Assembly: GCA_028817895.1 (NCBI GenBank)
Contig: JAPPOQ010000026.1
Coordinates: 1 to 64,000 of the forward strand
Direction of reading: 5' to 3'
Length of the DNA stretch: 64,000 bases
Source: Ahrensia sp.
GTDB lineage: Bacteria; Pseudomonadota; Alphaproteobacteria; Rhizobiales; Rhizobiaceae
Every line of letters begins with the position of its first letter. Positions within the stretch are counted from its first letter, which is position 1. Below are positions 22,601-30,737 of the stretch, one piece after another. The notes under the pieces were generated by a model that ran no database searches, was not told the DNA's origin, and worked only from the letters and a program-made list of their open reading frames with translations. The translations under genes were made by a program, and so were the position numbers.

Positions 22601-23302
22601 GGTCACGGCATCCTGCAATTGGCGACGGTCACTGTGATGATAAAGCACGGCATTGGTGGCAACGAGAGGCACCCCCTGTGCCTTTGCCAGGGCGGCAACG
22701 GCGCGCATGCGCCGCCTGTCATCTCCACGAAACAGCCAGTGCAGGGCAAGCCACAGCCCTGCCGGTTGCGCGGTCTTCAATTGATGGAGCAGATCGGCAA
22801 AACGTAAATGCGTGTCGGGCGCATGTGGATTAGCCAGATCATCCGGCGGCAATGGGATAAGCACCTGGCCCTGCGCATGGCGCACAAGATCGCAAATTTC
22901 AATGTGACAAGCGCCCTTTTCAGCCGAGCGTTTGCCGTCCGACAACATCTTGCACAGCCGCCCATAGGCCTTGCGATCAACCGGGTAACACAGGCACGAA
23001 AATCCTTCCATCAGATCGATGCGCGCGCCGACCAGCAATTGCATGTCTTCGCGCTTGGCTTCGGTATGGGCGCGCACCACACCGGCCAACGTGTTGCGGT
23101 CGGCAATGCCGATGGCGGTATGGCCGAGCGCCTTGGCCTGAATCACCAATTCGCCGGGATGCGAGGCGCCATGCAGGAAGGAAAAATTGCTCACACATTG
23201 CAGCTCGGTATAGGCGGGCGCGGTGGGTTTTGATGCGGGCGGGCGTTTTCCTGTGTCAGGTCGCTTGAAGGTGATGGGCGGGTTTTCGCGCGGGCGGGAC
23301 AT
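19688..23302 (-). CDS. dnaE2: Error-prone DNA polymerase DnaE2 (ImuC)
   Basis: PHP domain and C-family polymerase motifs ([49 protein letters not shown]); adjacent imuA/imuB. Confidence 0.95.
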   Translation of the reverse strand: [1204 protein letters not shown]

Positions 23303-23317
23303 GATGGGTGTCGCGGC

Positions 23318-25060
23318 TCAAAACAGGCCATGCACGAACCATGCGATGCGTCGGATGGTCTGGACCGACGTGTCATCATCCTGTGTCTCGTCCTTTTCCT
23401 CAAGACTGTTCTCCATCACTGGATCATCGCGCGTTGCGCGAAACAGCCAGTAGCGCAGCCCCCGTTCGTCCTCGACATCGTAATAGTCGCGAAAGCTCGC
23501 GCCGGGTTTGGCCTTGAAGCTGTCCTTCCACCATTCCGGTAAGATACGCTCAGGCCCGCGCGCCCGCACGACACGCCGCAACACCTTGCGCCACACAAAT
23601 TGCGCGGGGGGGCTGTCCGGCAGGGCTGCTGTCACATCGGCTGGTTCGGGCCTTGGCAGGAGGCGCAAGGGGCGGCTTGAAAGTGCGGGAAGTTGTGCGG
23701 CAAAGGCATCGCCTTGCGTTTCAACCTGTGCAAGGGCGACGGGCCTTTGCGCCCGTTCCGGCACATGGCTCTGGCGCATTTCATAGCGATGCACACGATC
23801 CGGCCCGGCCCTGTTGTTGACCGTATCGGCAAAGGCGATCAGCGAGGTTGTGTTGTGCTGGCCATTACAGGCCGACACCATGCTCCCCTGCGTCGTATCA
23901 AGCTGTGTCGCGTCAAGCTCTTGCACTTCACCCGCCTCCAGCGCGAACAGATCGATGCCGTAACCGCAATCTATTGCCTGCAGATGTTCGCGAAACAGCC
24001 TTGCGATCATGGCCGGTTGACGCACCGGTTGCGACAGTCGCACCTGCGCACTGCTGGTACCACCATCGGCGCGATAGGCGGTGAGGCGAAACAGGCGACC
24101 ACCCTTCTGTGCCGCCTCCAATGCAAGGCAAAGATCATTCAGCAGTCGACGCAAGGCTTCTTCAACCGCTTGTTGATCAAGCGCAAGATCGGGGCATTGC
24201 AGGCTCATCCGAAAAGGCTGCGGCGTGGCGATGGGCTGCATGGGTTCGGCCAAGGTGCCGCAAAGCTGGTCGAGCCGCATCTGCACCGACTGGGCTGCAT
24301 GGCCTGCCGCCTCTTTCTTGCCTGTGTCTTTCGTTTTCTTGCTGGTGGCTTTCGTTTCACGGAACCGTCGCTCCAGCGCCGCCCGGGGGAGCGGCCGCAC
24401 ATCCCCGATCCGCTTCAGGCCAAGGCGCTTGAGCAGCAGCACGCTGTCATCATCCAGCCGCAACGCCTCGACCGGGAGATCATCAAGGCATTGCACATCA
24501 TGCCCATGCGGCAGAACGATCAACGCGCTGCCGCCATAATGAGCCGCCGCAATGGCAGCTCCCGGCGTGTCGGCAAATGCGACTTGCGCGGTGAAACCCA
24601 GTTGCGCCAGCCGTGCCATGATGCTGCGCGCCATCGCCTCTTCACCACCAAACAGATGGTCACATCCCGTCGTGTCGAGGACAAACCCCCTGTCGCCGTA
24701 AAGTGAAACGCTGGGCGACCAGCGCATCATCCAATGGGCAAGCCTGTTTTGCGCGCGCCCATCTGCGGCCTTGTCATGCTGCTCCACGTGAATCAGCGGC
24801 ACCATGGCGCGTGCATCGGCAAGCTTCATATCCGGCCACAGGCCAACCGCCAGGGCCTGCGGGCTGGACGCGCTGATGCGAGTTCCCTTCGCCCCGTGAT
24901 CGACCAGAACAAGCGGCGCGTCTTCGTTGTTTTCATCTTCCGGCGCGTCATCCGGTTCTTCCCACCAGGGCCGTGGTGTAGCTGCCAGACTGGCCTGCAT
25001 TTTCTGGAACAGCTGTGTTGGAAAATGTGGAAGCCTCACAAAAAGAAAGCGTCTGCTCAT
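23318..25060 (-). CDS. imuB: ImuB, Y-family polymerase-like mutasome protein
   Basis: MSRRFLFVRLPHFPTQLFQ start (25060), Y-family-like domain, position between imuA and dnaE2. Confidence 0.9.
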   Translation of the reverse strand: MSRRFLFVRLPHFPTQLFQKMQASLAATPRPWWEEPDDAPEDENNEDAPLVLVDHGAKGTRISASSPQALAVGLWPDMKLADARAMVPLIHVEQHDKAADGRAQNRLAHWMMRWSPSVSLYGDRGFVLDTTGCDHLFGGEEAMARSIMARLAQLGFTAQVAFADTPGAAIAAAHYGGSALIVLPHGHDVQCLDDLPVEALRLDDDSVLLLKRLGLKRIGDVRPLPRAALERRFRETKATSKKTKDTGKKEAAGHAAQSVQMRLDQLCGTLAEPMQPIATPQPFRMSLQCPDLALDQQAVEEALRRLLNDLCLALEAAQKGGRLFRLTAYRADGGTSSAQVRLSQPVRQPAMIARLFREHLQAIDCGYGIDLFALEAGEVQELDATQLDTTQGSMVSACNGQHNTTSLIAFADTVNNRAGPDRVHRYEMRQSHVPERAQRPVALAQVETQGDAFAAQLPALSSRPLRLLPRPEPADVTAALPDSPPAQFVWRKVLRRVVRARGPERILPEWWKDSFKAKPGASFRDYYDVEDERGLRYWLFRATRDDPVMENSLEEKDETQDDDTSVQTIRRIAWFVHGLF

Positions 25061-25739
25061 TCCACACGATCCTTCTGGGTTGCGATGTCTGCCTGCCGCC
25101 GCGTGATCGTGCCAGCGCCACAGACCATGTCGGCAGGCCGGGGCCAAACGGGTCGAGCGGGTCTGTGACGCCGGGCAATGGCTGCACCTGCCAGCGTGTT
25201 TGCGCGGCCGACCCCTTGCCGTCGCCGACTTGCGGATTGAGCAAAAGGCAGGGGCGGTTGTGGGTTTTTGCCAGCAGAGAAAGACGTCTTGAACCGGTGA
25301 AATCGGGCAAGGGGCCTTCGCCCATCACGGCTGCCACGCCATCGCTTTTCAACGCCTCTTCGAGCGCAAAATGCAGATGCAGCGGATGGTCCACTTTGGC
25401 AAAAATGATCTGCGAGGGCGACAGGCCGTAGCGTTGCAGCCCATAGGCATAAAGATGGCCGTAATCGCCAACCTGACGACTGGTCACGCACCACACGATG
25501 GGAGCCATGGTGAACAGGCGCGACAAAAGCGCGAAGGCAAAACCGGTCAGGCAAGGCATGTCGGTTGCCCGCAAGGGTTCAATTTCATGCAGCGCCGCTT
25601 GCGACAGGGCTCCCTGCGGGAGATGCGCATCGAGCACAGCATGGCCGCTTGTCCAGCCGGGTGCAGGCGAGTCCGCGCCTGACTGATCACGCGGCAGATC
25701 GTGAGCCGTCTCATTGGCTTCAAGACGATGCGCCAGCAT
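24948..25739 (-). CDS. imuA: ImuA (SulA/RecA-like mutasome protein)
   Basis: LPQGALSQAALHEIEP...GLSPSQIIFAKVDHPLHLHFALEEALKSDGVAAVMGE...LLAKTHNRPCLLL; operon position. Confidence 0.88.
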   Translation of the reverse strand: MLAHRLEANETAHDLPRDQSGADSPAPGWTSGHAVLDAHLPQGALSQAALHEIEPLRATDMPCLTGFAFALLSRLFTMAPIVWCVTSRQVGDYGHLYAYGLQRYGLSPSQIIFAKVDHPLHLHFALEEALKSDGVAAVMGEGPLPDFTGSRRLSLLAKTHNRPCLLLNPQVGDGKGSAAQTRWQVQPLPGVTDPLDPFGPGLPTWSVALARSRGGRQTSQPRRIVWNEQTLSFCEASTFSNTAVPENAGQSGSYTTALVGRTG

Positions 25740-25776
25740 GGTGCGGCCTCCTGCTTTGCGTGAGGAATGGGATTAT

Positions 25777-25791
25777 GTTCTTACTTTGTTC
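25777..25791 (-). promoter_or_regulatory. LexA (SOS) box of alphaproteobacterial type upstream of imuA
   Basis: GTTC-TTACTTT-GTTC, exact GTTC-N7-GTTC, 38 nt upstream of the imuA start. Confidence 0.88.
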
Positions 25792-25858
25792 TAATTACAG
25801 GAGTCAATTATCCCTATCCGAATTTTTCGCTAGCATGATGGTGAAAAGACCGAAGTCG

Positions 25859-26617
25859 CTATCCGAGCGTGCCGAGCACGGGGAAGGTTTCCAGAAGCCA
25901 AAAGGCGGTGCGTTCCATTCCGCCGGTCAAAAACAGCACGCCTGTTAAGACCAGCAATCCGCCGGTCACCTTTTCAACGGTGTCGAGACGTTTCTTGAAA
26001 CGCGCCAGGAATTTCATGAAAGACCCGATAAAGGCAGCCGCCAGCAGGAAGGGTATGCCAAGACCTGCCGAATAGACGGCCAGCATCAATGCACCTTCCG
26101 CAACGGAATCACGCGCACTGGCGAGTGCGAGGATCGCACCCAGAACCGGTCCAATGCACGGTGTCCAGCCAAAGGCGAAGGCCAGCCCCATCAGCCAGGC
26201 ACCGAAGACGCTGCCGCCTTCTCCGGCCTGAAAACGGGCCTCCTTGTAGAGAGTGGCGATGCGAAACACGCCCAGAAAATGCAGACCCATAATGATGATC
26301 ACGACACCTGCGACCACCGCCAAGACCTGTTGATACTGACGCACCAGCAAGCCGATGGTCGATGCGCTGGCGCCCAATGCGACGAACACGCAGGAAAAGC
26401 CGATCACGAAGAACAGCGCATGCAATAGAGCGCGCCGCCGCGCCTCTGTCCTGGCTTGCGTTTCCGCCTGCGACTGTGCTTCGTCGGTTAGTGTAGTGAT
26501 CGAGGCACCGGCCAGATAAACCATATAGGGTGGCACAAGAGGCAAAACGCAGGGCGACAGAAATGAAATCGCCCCGGCGGCCAGTGCCGTCAGATATCCA
26601 ATATCCGTCATCGCCAA
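25859..26617 (-). CDS. ccdA: Cytochrome c biogenesis protein CcdA / DsbD-like thiol:disulfide transporter
   Basis: GAISFLSPCVLPLVPPYMVYLAG, LMGLAFAFGWTPCIGPVLGAIL, multiple TM segments. Confidence 0.93.
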   Translation of the reverse strand: MAMTDIGYLTALAAGAISFLSPCVLPLVPPYMVYLAGASITTLTDEAQSQAETQARTEARRRALLHALFFVIGFSCVFVALGASASTIGLLVRQYQQVLAVVAGVVIIIMGLHFLGVFRIATLYKEARFQAGEGGSVFGAWLMGLAFAFGWTPCIGPVLGAILALASARDSVAEGALMLAVYSAGLGIPFLLAAAFIGSFMKFLARFKKRLDTVEKVTGGLLVLTGVLFLTGGMERTAFWLLETFPVLGTLG

Positions 26618-26761
26618 AGACCAGAAGTTTCGGCACTCAAAACGTCAATCTGCATAGATCAAAAGCCTCGCCCGCTGCAAAGGCATTGCGGGCATTTTGC
26701 AAACACAGAATTGATGCCGAGTGTCATCATTGCGGGGTGGATCGCCAAGAAGCCGCGTCGT

Positions 26762-26971
26762 TCAACCGTCAGACTTTCGCTCGACTTTTTCCGGGGAACC
26801 GAATTCGGCATCAAGATCAGGATAAAGGCGTTGCAACTGTTTCACTTCCTCATGCGAAAAACCAATATCGTTCGCGGATTGGCGAAACCCGTCCTGGTTC
26901 TGCTCAACTGCATAGTCGTGCCGTTTGCCAAGCAATTGCGGCTCATTTCCGATCGGCTTGCCAGACGCCAT
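26762..26971 (-). CDS. Small hypothetical protein
   Basis: Soluble acidic ORF MASGKPIGNEPQLLGKRHDYAVEQNQDGFRQSANDIGFSHEEVKQLQRLYPDLDAEFGSPEKVERKSDG. Start chosen by plausibility. Confidence 0.45.
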   Translation of the reverse strand: MASGKPIGNEPQLLGKRHDYAVEQNQDGFRQSANDIGFSHEEVKQLQRLYPDLDAEFGSPEKVERKSDG

Positions 26972-27246
26972 TGTGAAATCCTCCAGGGCCGGATGATGCA
27001 TGACAATTGACAACCGGAACCGCCGACCAGAACCCAGCTCCGAAAGCACGCTATCAGCCTGGTCACAAACTAGTATCAGCCCTGCGCATCGCGAAATTAC
27101 ACTGTCTCACATTATGGTGAGGCTTTGGGTTCGCAGATCGAAGCGGCAAAGGCCGAACCACAATTTGCGGCCCGGCCTTCCCCGGCAATTTAAGTTATGA
27201 GCTGCCGAAACAGTTCGGTGACCCAAGATTGCGCTATGCCATCACA

Positions 27247-29007
27247 TCAGACGATGAAATCGTCGGCAGCCGCCAAGACCAGCTCGTAATTGTTGAGTTG
27301 AATGCGCACACCATCATCCAGTGTGAAGATCGTGTTGTGCCCGGACTGGCGACCAGCGGCGAGCAGATCGTCAACTGAACCAAGGCTGAACCAGCTGACA
27401 TCGAGCGTGTCTTCGGCCTTGAAGTCGCCGATCACGTCACGCTCACCGGCCAGGAAGTCGGACATCACGAACGTATCGGAGCCCGATCCACCGAAGAGCT
27501 TGTCGTTGCCGGAGCCGCCGATCACCAAGTCATCGCCTGACCCGGCATTGAGGTAATCATTTCCGACACCTCCTTGAAGTTTGTCTTGGCCGGACCCTCC
27601 ATAAAGACGATCATTGTGTTCGCCGCCTGAAAGAACATCATTTCCCGAACCGCCGATAAGATGGTCGCAACCGGAATCGCCCTGCAAGGCATCGTCACCG
27701 GTGTGGCCATTGATCACATCGCTTCCAAATCCACCAATGAGCTTGTCATTGCCGGAATTGCCGTTGATTACATCGCTGCCATTGCCACCGAGGATGGTGT
27801 CATTGCCGGAATTGCCGGAGAGTTTGTCATCTCCACCATTGCCTTCGATGCGGTCATGACCGCTTCCGCCCGATGCTTTGTCATCACCATGGCCGCCATA
27901 CAGGCTATCATCTCCTGAATTGCCAGAAAGACTGTCCTGCCCCCTCCCACCGATCAGCTTATCATTGCCGGAATGTCCAAAAAGGGTGTCGTCGCCGGAG
28001 TTTCCGTGGAGGATGTCATCACCGGAGTTTCCGGAAAGGTCGTCATTGCCACGTCCTCCATAAATGACATCATTACCAGAGACGCCATGGATTTCATCAT
28101 CACCATCTCCCCCATAGAGAAGATCGTTGTCAGGCTTGGTTTCTTTGGATGAACCGCCGAGGGGAAGTTGGGCAACGATATTGGCTTTGCCAAGATGGAC
28201 ATTGATGATTGTGTCGTCGAAGTCGCGATCACCACCGTTGAAAAGATCTTCGAAACCGATCAGCAGGTCGCCTGTCACAGCGCTGGCTCGACCGACAACA
28301 TGCTGAAAATTGTCCGGGTTGAGGCCGAAATCGTTTTCAGGGCTTACAGCGGAATGAAAGGTCGCTGCGTCGAACTGGCTGACAATACGATATTCGCTGC
28401 CAGAAGCATCGTCGACATGCCAGAGTTCGACGGGTCTGCCATCAACGGAACCAAGCTCACCGGAGGCAGTTCGCAATTCGAAGCGGCCCGACTCCGAATC
28501 CAACGCATCTCTGTTCTGAATTCCCTTGCCGTAGCCGTTCGGGACAATGAAGAAGCCCAGTTGCGTCCCAGCAGACACGTTGAACTTCACCGCACTTTCT
28601 CCCGCAATCAAATCACCGCCGCTTCCAGCCTTTGAGGCGTTCGCAAACAGGATTTGCACATCCTGCATAGTGCCATCCTTTCCGATCTCGTAGACGCCCA
28701 GAGCGTTGCGAAAGCCGGCGCCCTCATTCACGAAGGTGACAATTGCGGTGGTGCTTTGCACCATCTTCAAATTTGACATGTCGACATATGTTGGCTGACC
28801 ATTGCCATAAATTATGTCGTTGCCAGCCTGACCAAAAATACGGTCATTTCCCGTTCCGCCGAAAATTTCATCATGCCCGCTGAGGCCCTGGATCCGATCG
28901 TCACCTGCGGCACCAGAAAGTACTTCCGATCGTCCCGTTCCGATCAAATTGTCGTTGCCGTTGGTCCCTAAGCAGGGCGTGATGTTCATGGGAGTGTCTA
29001 TGCTCAT
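27247..29007 (-). CDS. RTX (hemolysin-type Ca2+-binding repeat) protein with internal DUF4114 domain, likely type I secreted
   Basis: N-terminal RTX block, DUF4114-like [25 protein letters not shown], 24 consecutive GGxGxDxUx nonapeptides, typical acidic/hydrophobic T1SS-like C-terminus. Start Met at 29007 ([12 protein letters not shown]). Confidence 0.9.
   Translation of the reverse strand: MSIDTPMNITPCLGTNGNDNLIGTGRSEVLSGAAGDDRIQGLSGHDEIFGGTGNDRIFGQAGNDIIYGNGQPTYVDMSNLKMVQSTTAIVTFVNEGAGFRNALGVYEIGKDGTMQDVQILFANASKAGSGGDLIAGESAVKFNVSAGTQLGFFIVPNGYGKGIQNRDALDSESGRFELRTASGELGSVDGRPVELWHVDDASGSEYRIVSQFDAATFHSAVSPENDFGLNPDNFQHVVGRASAVTGDLLIGFEDLFNGGDRDFDDTIINVHLGKANIVAQLPLGGSSKETKPDNDLLYGGDGDDEIHGVSGNDVIYGGRGNDDLSGNSGDDILHGNSGDDTLFGHSGNDKLIGGRGQDSLSGNSGDDSLYGGHGDDKASGGSGHDRIEGNGGDDKLSGNSGNDTILGGNGSDVINGNSGNDKLIGGFGSDVINGHTGDDALQGDSGCDHLIGGSGNDVLSGGEHNDRLYGGSGQDKLQGGVGNDYLNAGSGDDLVIGGSGNDKLFGGSGSDTFVMSDFLAGERDVIGDFKAEDTLDVSWFSLGSVDDLLAAGRQSGHNTIFTLDDGVRIQLNNYELVLAAADDFIV
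27470..28134 (-). repeat. Tandem RTX nonapeptide-coding repeats (about 27 bp unit, 24 copies)
   Basis: Counted in the translation from GGDGDDEIH to GGSGSDTFV without interruption; boundaries approximate. Confidence 0.9.
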
Positions 29008-29062
29008 TGTGTTGTTCCAATTCCATGATTCTGGGGGAGTGGGGGAGGTGGAATGCTGCGGC

Positions 29063-30490
29063 TTACCAGCCGATGCCCTCATAGGTTTGGATCGACGGCG
29101 CTTCGCCAAACAGTCGCACCAGATCGATCACTTTGACCCGGCCAAGTCGTGAGCCGACTTGTTTCAGGATGTCTTCGGAACGCTGCGTGACAACGACCAC
29201 ATCGCAGTCGTCGAGTATTGAAAGGGCGTCGTCATTCAGAAGCGAAGGCAGGGCCTCGACCACAGGTTCGAGATGGGGACATACATGGCGGACATAGGAG
29301 AACTGATTGTCCACTCGTGTTTCGGCATTGATAGCCGGATCATGTGCAGCAACGTCATAACCTTCGGTGATCAGCGTGTTGATTACTTCCAGGATCGGGC
29401 TTTCGCGCAAATCATCCGTGCCAGCCTTGAAGGCCAAACCGAGGAAACCGATTTTCTTGCCGCCTGAACGGCGCACCATCTCGGTTGCAGTCTCGATTTG
29501 CGTCTTGTTGGTTTCGGCAAGGCTGTTGATCAGCGGTGTTTCAATGCCGAGGTTTTCGGCAAGGTGAGCAACAGCGCGCACTTCTTTGGGCAGGCATGAG
29601 CCGCCATAGGCAAAGCCAGGCTTCAGATAATAGGGCGACAGGTTCAGCTTCGTGTCCTGCACGAAGATGTCCATCACCTTGTGGGAGTCGATCGCCAGCG
29701 GTTTGCAGACACGTCCAACCTCGTTGGCAAAGCAGACCTTTGCTGCGTGCCAGACATTGTCGACATATTTGACCATCTCAGCGACTTCAATGGATGTCGT
29801 GATGATGTTGTCGTCAACTGGGGCATAGACGGCCTTGAGCATGTCGGCTGCGCGCTCATCATTGGCGCCGATCACCGTCTTGGGCGGCTCGTTGAAGTCG
29901 GCAACCGCTGTGCCTTCGCGCAGGAATTCAGGGTTGAAACAAGCGCCGAAGTCCTCGCCCATCTTCAAGCCGGAAGCGGCTTCGATCTCCGGCACCATCA
30001 CATTCATTGTGGTTGCCGGGGGAATGGAGCAGCGCATCACTACGACGTGGTAGCTGTTCTTGCGCGCCAGACCTGCGCCAATGGCGCGCGCCGCAGACTC
30101 GATGTAGGTGTAGTCGCAGCCACCATCTTCGCTTGTCGGTGTGCCAACGGAGACGAAGGTGATGTCCGTTCTTGCGACCGCGTCGGCGACGTTGCTTGTC
30201 GCGCTGATCAGGTCGTTCTCCACGCCCTGGGCCAGCAACTCACCGAGACGAGCCTCGTGGATCGGCGAGACGCCACGGGCAATCTGATCGGTTTTGATCG
30301 CGTCCACGTCACACCCGATGACTTTGTGACCCAGGTCGGCGAGGCAGGCCGTGGACACAGCGCCGACATAACCCAGCCCAACGATAGAGATCGGTCGCAA
30401 GATATGCGGTGCCGCTGCCGGAGCTGATTTTGGAGCGTCGTTGACCGGTTGAACAAAGTCGAAAGTGTTTTGCAGAGCGAGAGCGTTCAT
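29063..30490 (-). CDS. algD: GDP-mannose 6-dehydrogenase (AlgD-like)
   Basis: [92 protein letters not shown] and C-terminal YEGIGW resemble AlgD more than UDP-glucose dehydrogenases. Confidence 0.88.
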   Translation of the reverse strand: MNALALQNTFDFVQPVNDAPKSAPAAAPHILRPISIVGLGYVGAVSTACLADLGHKVIGCDVDAIKTDQIARGVSPIHEARLGELLAQGVENDLISATSNVADAVARTDITFVSVGTPTSEDGGCDYTYIESAARAIGAGLARKNSYHVVVMRCSIPPATTMNVMVPEIEAASGLKMGEDFGACFNPEFLREGTAVADFNEPPKTVIGANDERAADMLKAVYAPVDDNIITTSIEVAEMVKYVDNVWHAAKVCFANEVGRVCKPLAIDSHKVMDIFVQDTKLNLSPYYLKPGFAYGGSCLPKEVRAVAHLAENLGIETPLINSLAETNKTQIETATEMVRRSGGKKIGFLGLAFKAGTDDLRESPILEVINTLITEGYDVAAHDPAINAETRVDNQFSYVRHVCPHLEPVVEALPSLLNDDALSILDDCDVVVVTQRSEDILKQVGSRLGRVKVIDLVRLFGEAPSIQTYEGIGW

Positions 30491-30528
30491 GATGTTGATC
30501 CGTTGACTGATTGATCTGTCAACGAGAT

Positions 30529-30544
30529 TTCAAGTCGCGTGCCA
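30529..30544 (-). promoter_or_regulatory. Putative sigma-54 -24/-12 promoter upstream of algD-like gene
   Basis: Minus strand TGGCACG-CGAC-TTGAA; -24 perfect, one mismatch in the -12 (TTGAA versus TTGCA). Confidence 0.6.
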
Positions 30545-30616
30545 AATAGAAAAATACAATAAAATCAAATAGTTATGAGTTTTCAGGCTTACTATCTCGC
30601 GGCTTTGTTTGCGTAT

Positions 30617-30634
30617 TGCGAATTCAGATTCGCA
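30617..30634. promoter_or_regulatory. Palindrome TGCGAAT-TCAG-ATTCGCA upstream of the algD sigma-54 element; candidate enhancer (UAS)
   Basis: Perfect 7-bp arms, about 95 nt upstream of the -12 element. Confidence 0.4.
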
Positions 30635-30683
30635 TTTCGGTCAGCTTTGGCTTTCGCGATGTGGAAACTGTTCAAGCGAAATG

Positions 30684-30715
30684 AAAAAGAGGCTCAGGGC
30701 GTCGCCCCAAGCCTC
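30684..30715 (-). terminator. Rho-independent terminator after the AlgI-like gene
   Basis: Minus strand GAGGCT-TG-GGGC-GAC-GCCC-TG-AGCCTC followed by TTTTT; 23 nt after the stop codon. Confidence 0.85.
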
Positions 30716-30737
30716 CTCGTCAAACATGCCGGTGGCG

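Noticed and set aside
27149-27179. AAGGCCG...CGGCCTT hairpin downstream of the RTX gene as a terminator
   Set aside because: Loop of about 17 nt and only TTT follow on the minus strand; too weak to assert.
27470-28134. Regularly spaced repeats resembling a CRISPR or minisatellite
   Set aside because: The roughly 27-bp periodicity is in frame and encodes GGxGxDxUx RTX nonapeptides; no spacer/repeat structure and no cas genes.
27247-29007. Secreted mannuronan C5-epimerase (AlgE type)
   Set aside because: RTX repeats are shared, but the non-RTX part matches DUF4114 rather than a right-handed beta-helix epimerase A-module.
29021-29055. G-rich run (CTGGGGGAGTGGGGGAGGTGG) as a G-quadruplex or regulatory element between RTX and algD
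   Set aside because: Runs are short and irregular and there is no corroborating motif.
29063-30490. UDP-glucose 6-dehydrogenase
   Set aside because: [13 protein letters not shown], DxKLNLSxYYLxPGFAxGGSCLPKxVRA and the C-terminal EGIxW favour AlgD-type GDP-mannose dehydrogenase; still worth biochemical confirmation.
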